The translations under genes and the position numbers were made by a program. The notes under the pieces are model-generated. The model was not told where the DNA came from and ran no database searches. It was given only the letters and a program-made list of their open reading frames with translations. From Ignavibacteria bacterium (GTDB lineage: Bacteria; Bacteroidota; Ignavibacteria; Tepidaquicellales; OLB5), in assembly GCA_017303675.1 (NCBI GenBank), contig JAFLBX010000001.1, positions 197,970 through 261,969 on the forward strand: 64,000 bases of DNA. The letters are read 5' to 3'. Of the stretch, positions 9,761 through 18,145 are shown piece after piece (the first letter of the stretch is position 1; each line of letters opens with the position of its first letter).

Positions 9761-9787
9761 ATAAAAAAAGAGTGATTATCTCACTCT
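9761..9787 (-). terminator. Rho-independent terminator after livH-like gene
   Basis: On the minus strand AGAGTGA-GATAA-TCACTCT is followed by a run of six or more T. It lies about 50 bases past the permease stop and just ahead of the thioesterase start, separating the two units. Confidence 0.75.
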
Positions 9788-9794
9788 GAACTTA

Positions 9795-9825
9795 ATCACC
9801 GGACAACTTGGGGTCATCCGGTGAT
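9795..9825 (-). other. Second stem-loop in the livH 3' region
   Basis: atcaccgga (9795-9803) pairs with tccggtgat (9817-9825). It sits between the permease stop and the terminator at 9761-9787. There is no T-run of its own, so it is probably an mRNA stabilising hairpin. Confidence 0.5.
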
Positions 9826-9838
9826 CTATGAATAATAC

Positions 9839-10750
9839 TTAAACTTTTTCAATTTCTTTTTTACCTAAAATACCTGTTGGCTTAAAGAGCAGAATTAGTA
9901 TCAGTATACCAAACGCAATTGCATCGCGGTAAGTAGGCGAAATGTAACCGGTAACGAATGTTTCAAGCAGTCCTATTATCATACCGCCAAGCGCTGCGCC
10001 GGGTATATTGCCAATTCCGCCAAGTACAGCCGCAACAAATGCTTTTAATCCGGGCAGAATGCCCATAAGCGGATCTATACTTGGATAATTTAAACCATAC
10101 AGGATACCGGCAGCGCCTGCAAGCGATGAACCAATTATAAACGTGAAGCTGATAACTGCATTAATATTAATTCCCATTAAGCTTGCAGCAGTTGGATTAT
10201 ATGAAACTGCCCGCATAGCTGTTCCGATCTTGGTTTTCATTACAATAAGCCTTAAGCCAACCATCAGCAAGCCTGCTGTAACAAGAACAACCACCGGGTT
10301 TGAGCCGATAACTGCACCGGAAAGATTTATCAGAGGTTTATTTTCCAGAAGTGAAGGGAATGATTTCGGATCTGCGCCGAAAACAAGCTGACCGCCGTAT
10401 TCAAGAAAAAGCGAAACACCAATAGCGGTTATTAGAATAGTAAGCTTTGGTGATTTCCTGAGCGGTTTATAAACAAGCTTTTCTACTGAAAAGCCAAGAG
10501 CACCGGTAATTATCATAGCGCCAAGCATGATAAGTATAGCCATTCCGATAGAAGCAGCCCCTGAAACTGATGCGAATGCGAAAACAATTCCCAGGTAATA
10601 CCCCGAAAACGCTCCTATCATAAATACATCACCGTGCGCAAAATTTATAAATCTCAGGATACCGTATATCATTGTATATCCAAGCGCAATAAGAGCATAA
10701 ATGCTCCCAAGTGATAGCCCGTTAAAAACCTGCTGTATGAATTCAGTCAT
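9839..10750 (-). CDS. livH: Branched-chain amino-acid ABC transporter permease, LivH type
   Basis: 303 residues with about eight membrane helices. The N-terminus FIQQVFNGLSLGSIYALIALGYTM and IYGILRFINFAHGDVFM are diagnostic of LivH permeases of the HAAT family; the EAA-like loop AMRAVSYNPTAASLMGIN is near residue 180-200. It forms half of the inner-membrane channel importing Leu/Ile/Val or a related amide. The second permease (LivM) and the ATPases (LivG, LivF) are not in this window, so the transporter genes are split. It follows a periplasmic-binding lipoprotein gene on the same strand, with a four-helix-bundle gene between them. Confidence 0.9.
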   Translation of the reverse strand: MTEFIQQVFNGLSLGSIYALIALGYTMIYGILRFINFAHGDVFMIGAFSGYYLGIVFAFASVSGAASIGMAILIMLGAMIITGALGFSVEKLVYKPLRKSPKLTILITAIGVSLFLEYGGQLVFGADPKSFPSLLENKPLINLSGAVIGSNPVVVLVTAGLLMVGLRLIVMKTKIGTAMRAVSYNPTAASLMGININAVISFTFIIGSSLAGAAGILYGLNYPSIDPLMGILPGLKAFVAAVLGGIGNIPGAALGGMIIGLLETFVTGYISPTYRDAIAFGILILILLFKPTGILGKKEIEKV

Positions 10751-10790
10751 TTTAAAAAGTGAAATATTGAAATATCGAAATAGTGACTAA

Positions 10791-11150
10791 TCATTTTCTG
10801 TTTGATTTTGCTGTTTTTCTTGATACAGCCATGATCTTTGTTAATTCTATTGTTTCATTGTACAAAGGAAGTAATTTCTTTTCAGAGACAATTTCGGATT
10901 CCATCAATAATTCCATCCAAAATGCTGATTCATCAGCTTCTTCTACAACTATAGATAATTTAGAATAAAACTCGGCACTAGACCTCCCGCGTGTCGCAGC
11001 TCTAAAGTTAGCTCCCACAGAACATCCCGATCTTAACAACTGTTTTCCAATTACTCTGGCTTCATCTGACTTAGGAAGTGATTGGAATAATTTTATTATC
11101 CTTAAAGCATATCTTTTCGTTCTATCTCTCAATTCATCATTGAATCCCAT
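10791..11150 (-). CDS. Four-helix-bundle protein (23S rRNA intervening-sequence protein family)
   Basis: 119 residues, all helical in appearance. It matches the family pattern: N-terminal RTKRYALRIIKLFQSLP, then VIGKQLLRSGCSVGANFRAA and RSSAEFYSKLSIVVEEADES, then WMELLMESEI. This family was first seen in insertions within 23S rRNA genes and is widespread as stand-alone genes of unknown function; oligomers bind nucleic acid in some models. It lies between the livK-like and livH-like genes in the same direction (40-base gap to livH, 96 to livK), which suggests insertion into a transporter operon. Confidence 0.85.
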   Translation of the reverse strand: MGFNDELRDRTKRYALRIIKLFQSLPKSDEARVIGKQLLRSGCSVGANFRAATRGRSSAEFYSKLSIVVEEADESAFWMELLMESEIVSEKKLLPLYNETIELTKIMAVSRKTAKSNRK

Positions 11151-11246
11151 TGCAATAACCTTTCTATATTTTTAAGATTAAAAAAGAAATCATGGCAAAT
11201 ATAAGCTCTACTATTTCTCTATTTCATTATCTCACCATTTCGCCAG

Positions 11247-12386
11247 TTATGGAGAAACTGTTTCCTTAAACTTAAATTCGCCGCCTTTAATTTCCAGTAT
11301 TACCGCAGGTTTTACAGCATTACGCTGTTCGTTAATGGATATCTTACCTGTAACACCAAGAAAATCTTTTATCTTTGCCAGCTCATTTTTTACTTTTTCA
11401 GGTTCAGTGGTTCCGGCTTTTTTCATAGCTTCAAACAGTATCAAGCCTGCATCGTATGCAAGGAAGGCCATAGCATCAGGCATTGCATTATATTTAGCTT
11501 TATACTTTTTGATGAATTCCTGGATCTTTGGATCAGGATTTTCTGTGGAAACATGTGTAGAAAAATAACATCCTTCAAGAGCGTCTTTGGCTTTGCCTTC
11601 TGTCAGCTTTTCTGATTCCCATCCGTCACTCCCGATAAGCGGAACTGTTAAGCCTATTTCACGAGCCTGGATAGAAATTAAGTTAACATCAGTGTAATAT
11701 GCAGGAATAAATATTGCTTCAGGGTTTTTAGCTTTTATGGATGTAAGCTGAGCCTTAAAATCCTTATCACCGGCAGAAAATGACTGTACTTCAACAATTT
11801 CACCGCCCATGTTCTTAAATTCCTTTTCAAAGAAATCCGCAAGTCCTGTGCTGTATGCGTTCTTTACGTCTTTAAGCAGCGCTACTTTTTTAAGCTTAAG
11901 AGTATTTAATATAAATTTGCTTACTACAGTTGCCTGGAACGGATCAATAAAACAAACCCTGAAAATATAGTCGCCAATTGCGGTAACTTCAGGATTTGTA
12001 GAAGCAGGGGTTATCATTGGAATTTTATTCTGCTGGCAAATAGGCGCGCCGGCTTTGCTGTTTGATGAGGCAACTTCACCTATTACTGCCACAACATTAT
12101 CATTTTTTATTAAGCGCTGTACTACTGTCTGTGCTTCAGAAGGTTTACCCTGGTCATCATAAGTAATTAACTTAACTTTTTTCCCAAGCAGGCCGCCGGC
12201 ATTATTAAGCTCTTCAACGGCAAGTTTCAAACCGTTGGTGGAAGAAATACCGAAAGTTGCGTTTGGACCTGTTAATGAGCCATATTCTCCTATAAGAATT
12301 TCATCTCCGCTGCCTTTATTGCATCCTGATACTGAAAAAATTGCAATTGCCGCTATGGCTATCATACTGAAAAATAACTTTTTCAT
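11247..12386 (-). CDS. livK: Branched-chain amino-acid-type ABC transporter substrate-binding lipoprotein
   Basis: 379 residues. The N-terminus is a lipoprotein signal with lipobox VSGC (Cys22), so the protein is anchored on the periplasmic face. The rest is a type I periplasmic-binding fold of the LivJ/LivK (Peripla_BP_6) group: GEYGSLTGPNATFG, DDQGKPSEAQTVVQ, VIGEVASSNSKAGAPI, PMITPASTNPEVT. It captures an amino acid, peptide or amide and hands it to the LivH-type permease downstream. The ligand is uncertain, since this group also binds urea and aromatic compounds. Confidence 0.9.
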   Translation of the reverse strand: MKKLFFSMIAIAAIAIFSVSGCNKGSGDEILIGEYGSLTGPNATFGISSTNGLKLAVEELNNAGGLLGKKVKLITYDDQGKPSEAQTVVQRLIKNDNVVAVIGEVASSNSKAGAPICQQNKIPMITPASTNPEVTAIGDYIFRVCFIDPFQATVVSKFILNTLKLKKVALLKDVKNAYSTGLADFFEKEFKNMGGEIVEVQSFSAGDKDFKAQLTSIKAKNPEAIFIPAYYTDVNLISIQAREIGLTVPLIGSDGWESEKLTEGKAKDALEGCYFSTHVSTENPDPKIQEFIKKYKAKYNAMPDAMAFLAYDAGLILFEAMKKAGTTEPEKVKNELAKIKDFLGVTGKISINEQRNAVKPAVILEIKGGEFKFKETVSP

Positions 12387-12488
12387 GGGCTTAATATGTT
12401 AAATTTTTAATAGATTAATTATCAATAATACCAATTTTGAGGTTTATATTCAATTAAATAAAAATACCTGATAATTGAGGATATTAAA

Positions 12489-12613
12489 TGTAATCCGAAA
12501 CCCTGTTTAGGTTTAGCTTGAACCGGCGATCCGGGTTACAGGAATTGATTCATTTAGTCCTTAAAATTGTTTTGCGGAATGTCATTTAGATCCTCCACTG
12601 TGCGCAGGATGAC
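12489..12613. repeat. Imperfect inverted repeats in the livK/GNAT gap
   Basis: Two structures: tgtaatccg (12489-12497) against ccgggttaca (12531-12540), and a block from 12581 to 12613 whose ends gtcat/atgac are inverted with gatcctcc/aggat inside. They look like degenerate interspersed intergenic repeats rather than a gene. No terminator T-run. Confidence 0.4.
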
Positions 12614-12628
12614 AAATTTTCGTTAGAA

Positions 12629-13156
12629 CTATAGATCTTTACATAGTGTTTCAAAATATAGCTTCTCCATCGGATCTCCGAACGTATCGGGTCCCGGAAT
12701 GAACTCTTCTATCTCTCCGGTTGATCGATAACCCCGGCGATAATAGTATTCCATAAGTTCAATTCTCCGGTTTATTACCTTCATTTTTATTTTATCAAGT
12801 TTCCAGTTCTCTTTGGTATACCTTTCGCATTCGCTGATAAGAAGCTTGCCTATTCCTTTATCCTGGTAATTAACATCTACGGAAAGCATTCCGAGATATG
12901 AATGGGTACCCGAATTTTCCAGGTGAACGCAGCCTAGTATATTTTCACCATCACAAGCAAGAACAATAATATCATCGTTACGTTCTAGAATTTCTCGGAT
13001 TTTTTCCGCCGTAATTCTTATTCCTCCAAGAAATTCCGCCTCTGTTGTCCACCCTTTTTTGGAATTTTCGCCCCGGTAAACTGAATTTACAAGTTCTGTG
13101 ATCTTTTCAACATCATTAAGTGATGCTTTTTTAAGTTCCAAAGTTTTATTATCCAT
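12629..13156 (-). CDS. GNAT N-acetyltransferase
   Basis: 175 residues of one GNAT domain. Motif A is YQDKGIGKLLISECERY (residues about 115-131). The N-terminal ASLNDVEKITELVNSVYRGE and the C-terminal YYYRRGYRSTGEIEEF are typical. It most resembles small-molecule or ribosomal-type acetyltransferases; the acceptor is not predictable. It is separated from the upstream transglycosylase gene by a clear terminator, so it is probably expressed on its own. Confidence 0.85.
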   Translation of the reverse strand: MDNKTLELKKASLNDVEKITELVNSVYRGENSKKGWTTEAEFLGGIRITAEKIREILERNDDIIVLACDGENILGCVHLENSGTHSYLGMLSVDVNYQDKGIGKLLISECERYTKENWKLDKIKMKVINRRIELMEYYYRRGYRSTGEIEEFIPGPDTFGDPMEKLYFETLCKDL

Positions 13157-13162
13157 TTTTAT

Positions 13163-13195
13163 TTATAAAAAAGGGCAGATCATATAGACCTGCCC
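13163..13195 (-). terminator. Rho-independent terminator after mltD-like gene
   Basis: Minus strand: GGGCAG (13195-13190), an 11-base loop region, CTGCCC (13178-13173), then TTTTTTAT. It lies between the transglycosylase stop and the GNAT start. Confidence 0.75.
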
Positions 13196-13248
13196 ATTAA
13201 AAAAAATTTTTTAGATTAATATTTTTTTGCCTTTTGCTTTTTGCCTTT

Positions 13249-15561
13249 TTACTTTTTTACTATCAGCTTCTGCCCTATTTCAATGGTATCGCCTTTTATC
13301 TTATTCCATTTTTTAAGATCGGCAATTGTACAGTCATACTTATCAGCTATTTTACCAAGGGTTTCTCCTTTTTTAACAGTGTGATATGTAGTTTTAGACT
13401 TGGTTTCTTTTTTCTCTTTTTTAGTTGTTTCCTTTGTTGAGTAAAGCTTTAAAACCTGTCCTTCCTGGATAACATCGCTTTCAAGTCCGTTCCACTCTTT
13501 TATATCAGCTACAGAAACACCATTGGCATCTGCAATTTTTGTCAGGTTATCACCTTCTTTTACAGTGTAGGTTTTTGATTTTTTACTTGATGAAGTTACT
13601 TTTTTATCTGAATAAATTTTCAGCTTCTGGCCTACCATAATTTTATCTGATTCAAGGTCATTCCAGTCCTTTATATCCACTATATCTACATCATATGAAT
13701 CTGCAATCTCTGTCAGGTTATCACCTTCTTTTACTGTATAGGTCTGGTAACTTTGTTTTTTCTTTTTTGTATCTGTGTTTTGTTTCTTTTCCTTCTTTAC
13801 TTCATTATTAACTTCGGGTTCTTTTGTTATCTCAGGCTCTTTTTTTACTTCTGTATCTTTTTTAACATCAGGGTCGTTCCTGTGCTCTTTATTTACAAGC
13901 ACTGTTTCGTTTGTGCCTTCTGAATTGGTTTCTTCAATTACTTCTTCTTTCACAGGATCTTTTGAATTGTTTTCAGTCACATCAATTTTCTTTTCTTCTT
14001 CAACTGAACCGTAAAGCTCCTGGTATTTCTGTTTTGTAAGCCAAACAGAAAGCTTATCTCCCTTTTTGGGATAAATACCGTAATTGATATTATTCCATAC
14101 CCTCAGGTCACTGGGTCGAACTGAATATTTCAGCGAAACATTGTACAGGTCTTCGGTTTCAGCAATGTTATGAAACACCAGCTCACGGTTTGTTGTGCTT
14201 ATTATATATCTTTTATCTTCAACGTGATAATCAGCAACTTTAAAATATGAATAAGACTCTTCATGGTTTACTGATGCTGTACCTTCGTTACCTTCAAAAA
14301 CCGGTTTAAAGCCGTATTTTTCTATGTGGCTTGCTGCTTCATAATTATCTGAAAATTCCTTGAATTTACCTTTGGGAATTTTGATCAGGTAACCGTCTTC
14401 AAAAACCGGGGTAATATCGGTAAGCATTTGTGAATTCAGATCACGAATTGTTTCAACATCAGTATTGCTTAAAGTGGCTATCTCATCTACGGTCAAAGCA
14501 GATTTGATAACAACCCTGTCATACTCCAGCGGCTTGCCCCACTCTATATCAGTAAATCCGTATTTAGCGGGATTGAGGCAAATAAGCGCAACTGCAATGT
14601 ATTGCGGAACGTAGTTGCGGGTTTCTTTAGGCAGGTATTCACGGAGTGTCCAGAAGTCTGTTGAACCTGATTTTTTGATTGCGCTTGTAATTCTGCCCGG
14701 ACCCGCATTATAAGATGCCATTGCAAGATACCAGTCACCAAATGATTTATACAGATCCTTTAAATGCCGGGCAGCTGCATCTGTTGCTTTTTCAGGGTCG
14801 CGCTTATCATCATGGCTGCCATCGTAATACAAACCGTAAGCTGAGCCTGTTGTGGGCATGAACTGCCACAAGCCGATAGCTCCTGCCCAGGAGCTGATCT
14901 TGGGATCAAGACCTGATTCGATCATAGAAAGATAAATAAGCTCTTCCGGTGCGTTATTTTCCCTTAAAATAGCTCTCATCAGGTTGGAATATTTTCCAAG
15001 CCTGAAAAGCCACTTATCCATATATTTTCTGCCGGTTCCGGTGAAGTATGTAATATAATCCTGTACCGGTCCGTTTTCTACAAGCGGTATATCATTACAC
15101 TGGGGAAGCTCATCGGGGTTAAAAGTATTTGTGAAAGATTTCTTTTCTATCTTTTCGTATTTTATACCAAGCTTTGATGCCAGCTTGAAAACTTTGTGAT
15201 TTTCATCAAGATCACCGTGTGCAGTTATATAATCCTGAACAATGCTGGTAGTGAGCTCTTTATAGTCTTTTTCCCATGCAATATGTTTTTCAAGGTTTTT
15301 TGTATCTATTTTATTCAGGTGTTTTAAAGCAGATTCAAACTCTTCACCTGATAATTTTGAATCTGACTGTTCATTGAACTGAAGCGCTTTTGTATAGTGA
15401 ATCCTTGCGTTTTCAAGCGCAGTGTATACACTTACGGAATCCTTTTTCTTTTTCTTATCTGCTGTTTCTTCTTCATCCACGTTAGAACCTCCGCATCCTG
15501 CGAGATACTGAAGTGAGATGAAGGCGAAAAGTATATATAGAAGGCCGGATAGTCTTTTCAT
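13249..15561 (-). CDS. mltD: MltD-like membrane-bound lytic murein transglycosylase with C-terminal LysM repeats
   Basis: 770 residues. Lipoprotein signal with lipobox LAGC (Cys23). The SLT domain lies at about residues 200-330: catalytic Glu in SMIESGLDP, then [31 protein letters not shown] and [12 protein letters not shown] degenerate LysM-like segment lies near 460-510 ([15 protein letters not shown]), followed by a Lys/Glu-rich linker and three clear LysM motifs in the last 170 residues ([42 protein letters not shown]). It cleaves peptidoglycan to 1,6-anhydro-muropeptides in the periplasm while LysM holds the glycan. Family proteins are often shorter (about 450); the extra length is the linker and N-terminal region. 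GGAG lies ahead of the ATG. Confidence 0.92.
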   Translation of the reverse strand: MKRLSGLLYILFAFISLQYLAGCGGSNVDEEETADKKKKKDSVSVYTALENARIHYTKALQFNEQSDSKLSGEEFESALKHLNKIDTKNLEKHIAWEKDYKELTTSIVQDYITAHGDLDENHKVFKLASKLGIKYEKIEKKSFTNTFNPDELPQCNDIPLVENGPVQDYITYFTGTGRKYMDKWLFRLGKYSNLMRAILRENNAPEELIYLSMIESGLDPKISSWAGAIGLWQFMPTTGSAYGLYYDGSHDDKRDPEKATDAAARHLKDLYKSFGDWYLAMASYNAGPGRITSAIKKSGSTDFWTLREYLPKETRNYVPQYIAVALICLNPAKYGFTDIEWGKPLEYDRVVIKSALTVDEIATLSNTDVETIRDLNSQMLTDITPVFEDGYLIKIPKGKFKEFSDNYEAASHIEKYGFKPVFEGNEGTASVNHEESYSYFKVADYHVEDKRYIISTTNRELVFHNIAETEDLYNVSLKYSVRPSDLRVWNNINYGIYPKKGDKLSVWLTKQKYQELYGSVEEEKKIDVTENNSKDPVKEEVIEETNSEGTNETVLVNKEHRNDPDVKKDTEVKKEPEITKEPEVNNEVKKEKKQNTDTKKKKQSYQTYTVKEGDNLTEIADSYDVDIVDIKDWNDLESDKIMVGQKLKIYSDKKVTSSSKKSKTYTVKEGDNLTKIADANGVSVADIKEWNGLESDVIQEGQVLKLYSTKETTKKEKKETKSKTTYHTVKKGETLGKIADKYDCTIADLKKWNKIKGDTIEIGQKLIVKK

Positions 15562-15806
15562 ATATTTACTTTCTCCATATTTAAATTAGCTTTTTTACGA
15601 ATTCAGAACCGAATATAAAAATTTGAAGCCATAAAATCAAGTTAAATATTAAATAAACACCGCAATAATCATATATATAACGCAGATAGCTTTAAATTTT
15701 TGTGGTTTTTTAGGAAATTTCAGTAAGATAATTTACTGAATATTACTTATAACCTTTTTATGTTAAACTTGTTCCCTAAGCATACAAATTGGGTATTAAT
15801 TATAAA

Positions 15807-16445
15807 ATGGCAATTAAACATATAGATCTTGGGAATGCTGATTACAAAGAAGTTTGGGACAAGCAAAAAGAAATACACTTAAAAAAACAGGCTGAGCCTT
15901 CAGATGATATTTTATATACTGTAGAACATAACCATGTTTATACATTAGGCAAAACCGGTTCACGCGATCATATTTTAATAAGCGATGAAGATATGAAAGC
16001 AAAGGGTATCTCTTATTATGAAATCGACCGCGGAGGAGATATTACGTATCATGGGCCCGGACAATTGGTCGCATACCCAATTCTTGACCTCAATAATTAC
16101 TACAAAGATACACACCGGTATTTGCGCGATCTTGAAGAAGTTGTAATACTGACATTAAAAGATATCGGTATAGAAGGACATCGTGAAGAGGAATTCACGG
16201 GTGTATGGGTTGGCGAGGAGAAAATATGCGCTATTGGCATTAAAGTTTCCAGATGGATTACAATGCACGGCATTGCATTTAATATTATTACAGATCTTGG
16301 CTATTTTGATAAGATAATCCCCTGCGGAATATTCCATAAAGGAGTTACAAGCATCGAAAAAGTTACCGGTAAAAAAGCGGATTTTGAAAAGATAAAGAAT
16401 TTGTTTGTTAAAAATTTTATGCGAGTATTTGCAATGAAAGAATGA
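15807..16445 (+). CDS. lipB: Octanoyltransferase LipB
   Basis: 212 residues. It transfers octanoate from acyl carrier protein to the lipoyl domains of 2-oxoacid dehydrogenases and GcvH, the first step of lipoate synthesis, in the cytoplasm. Motifs: the substrate-binding RGGDITYHGPGQLVAYPI (residues about 72-89), HTLGK-like VYTLGKTG, GVWVGEEKICAIGIKVSRW with the catalytic Lys, and HGIAFNI; PCGI carries the catalytic Cys. I chose the ATG at 15807; an in-frame TTG at 15789 would add six residues, and neither start has a clear Shine-Dalgarno. A single-gene unit. Confidence 0.95.
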   Translation: MAIKHIDLGNADYKEVWDKQKEIHLKKQAEPSDDILYTVEHNHVYTLGKTGSRDHILISDEDMKAKGISYYEIDRGGDITYHGPGQLVAYPILDLNNYYKDTHRYLRDLEEVVILTLKDIGIEGHREEEFTGVWVGEEKICAIGIKVSRWITMHGIAFNIITDLGYFDKIIPCGIFHKGVTSIEKVTGKKADFEKIKNLFVKNFMRVFAMKE

Positions 16446-16450
16446 TTCTG

Positions 16451-16484
16451 CCCTCCCCCTATTAGGGGGGAGATGGAGGGGGTC
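16451..16484 (+). repeat. G/C-rich palindromic repeat, intergenic copy just after lipB
   Basis: C-rich arm, 4-base loop atta, G-rich arm and a second G-run: ccctccccct-atta-ggggggag-atgg-agggggtc. It starts six bases after the lipB stop. It is one of at least six copies of the same architecture in this window. Confidence 0.7.
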
Positions 16485-16592
16485 ACTTAATTGTTTGTTA
16501 ATCTCAGAAGGATGCGAGCTATTAAAGAGCTCGACTACTGTTAAGAAAATGTTAATATTTCGGAAAATCTAACACAGGCAATTGATCAGAAT

Positions 16593-17885
16593 TTACTTTA
16601 TCAAAACCATTTTTCGGCTTATAGATTTACCGTCTGTATCAAGTTTGTAAAAATACACACCTGAAGGGATGTCGCTGAAATTCAATGATATGCTGTGCCT
16701 GCCGGCGTTTTTAAATCCTTCATTATATCTTCGTATTTCTTTACCTGCGTTATCATAGATCAGTATAACAACTTCGGCATTTGAAGGTATAAAATATTCT
16801 ATCATTGTTTCCGGATTAAACGGGTTAGGGTAGTTTTGAAACAGTTTCATTTCCGTAGGAATATTGGTCCCTGTGTTATTTAATCCAATAATAGAAGCGT
16901 TATATTTAAAGATCTTCCCCCGTTCACCGAAAGCATATCCAATTGTTGGACTTAAGAACTCAACATCATTTACTTCAACCTGTCCCGGTGTTTCAATGCA
17001 CTCCCATCTTGAGCCCGGTTTCATTGAATCAAGATTTACAGCGAACTTACCTGAAAAATTAAGCGCAGCCCACACTTCACCCGGTGTTCTGAATGCGAAG
17101 CCTTCAGCATTCCCGAAACAACCGGTTTGTTCATAAACCCAGTTTGCGCCGGAATTGGACGATACAGCCATAATACTGCCGAGGTCATAATCACCCCCCA
17201 TTACTGCAATTCTGCCATTGCCAAGATCGCGGATCTCATGAAGCGGCTCAGCAGCAACACACATTGAAAACCAGCTTGACCCGCCATTGGTAGTCTTCAG
17301 GAAAACACCCTGCAGGTCCAATACTCCGCCGCAGGCATAGCCCGTTTGCGAATTAATGAACTTGATATCATTTTTAGGAAATAGGTAAAGGCAGCTTGAG
17401 GTATCAATATTACAGATGCTCCAGTTTAAACCTGCGTTGGTGCTTTTGTAAATATAACCGCTGAATCCTGATACAAAACCTGTGGTTTCATTAATAAAGC
17501 AAACTGTTTTTAAAATTGTAGTTGTATCCTGAAAATATGTTTTGCTCCATGTTGTACCTGAATTTGTGGTTCTCAATAAAAAACTTTTATAGGTTGAATC
17601 AAATGATACTATCCAGCCATGAGTTCTTGATATAAATGAGAGGTCTTTGAATTCAGAGCTGAATTCACCTGAATTCTGAACTGTCCAGCTTGTTCCGGAA
17701 TTAGTAGTATTGATGATAGTACCCGAATCACCCACAACCCACCCATAAGCAGTATCTGCAAAATATGCTCTGAACAGTCTTTTTTGAACAGGCGATGGAT
17801 GATCAAGCCAATATACCTGGGAAAAAGTTGATGCAGTTAAAAGTAGAGTTAATATTATAAATTCAGATCGAAATTTCTTCAACAT
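16593..17885 (-). CDS. Secreted Ycf48-like beta-propeller protein with T9SS sorting domain
   Basis: 430 residues. Signal peptide (KFRSEFIILTLLLTASTFSQ). Repeated blades such as GWVVGDSGTIINTTNSGTSW, SFLLRTTNSGTTW, GYIYKSTNAGLNW and VFLKTTNGGSSW are typical of the Ycf48/BNR photosystem-type propeller. The C-terminal 80 residues are a T9SS type A sorting domain (FQNYPNPFNPETMIEY, ending SRKMVLIK), so it is predicted to cross the outer membrane through T9SS and be attached or released. Ligand unknown; the propeller may bind protein or sugar. It stands alone, antisense to its neighbours. Confidence 0.88.
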   Translation of the reverse strand: MLKKFRSEFIILTLLLTASTFSQVYWLDHPSPVQKRLFRAYFADTAYGWVVGDSGTIINTTNSGTSWTVQNSGEFSSEFKDLSFISRTHGWIVSFDSTYKSFLLRTTNSGTTWSKTYFQDTTTILKTVCFINETTGFVSGFSGYIYKSTNAGLNWSICNIDTSSCLYLFPKNDIKFINSQTGYACGGVLDLQGVFLKTTNGGSSWFSMCVAAEPLHEIRDLGNGRIAVMGGDYDLGSIMAVSSNSGANWVYEQTGCFGNAEGFAFRTPGEVWAALNFSGKFAVNLDSMKPGSRWECIETPGQVEVNDVEFLSPTIGYAFGERGKIFKYNASIIGLNNTGTNIPTEMKLFQNYPNPFNPETMIEYFIPSNAEVVILIYDNAGKEIRRYNEGFKNAGRHSISLNFSDIPSGVYFYKLDTDGKSISRKMVLIK

Positions 17886-18145
17886 TATAATTTTTTTTAA
17901 AAATAGCTAAAAAAATAAAATTTTATCAAGTAAAAAACATAAGGAAATAAGGGATAATTTTATCCGCAACATTTAGTAGCTCTAATATACTATCAATAGA
18001 TAAAAGTCATAAATACCAGATAAATATTAAAAATAAACTTGCATTTTTATAATTAATCGCTTAAAATGCGTTACAAAAAATCACTTTTTAATTAACCAAA
18101 CTAAAATCATTTGGGTGTAATTTAATTTATACCCAGGAGGAAATG

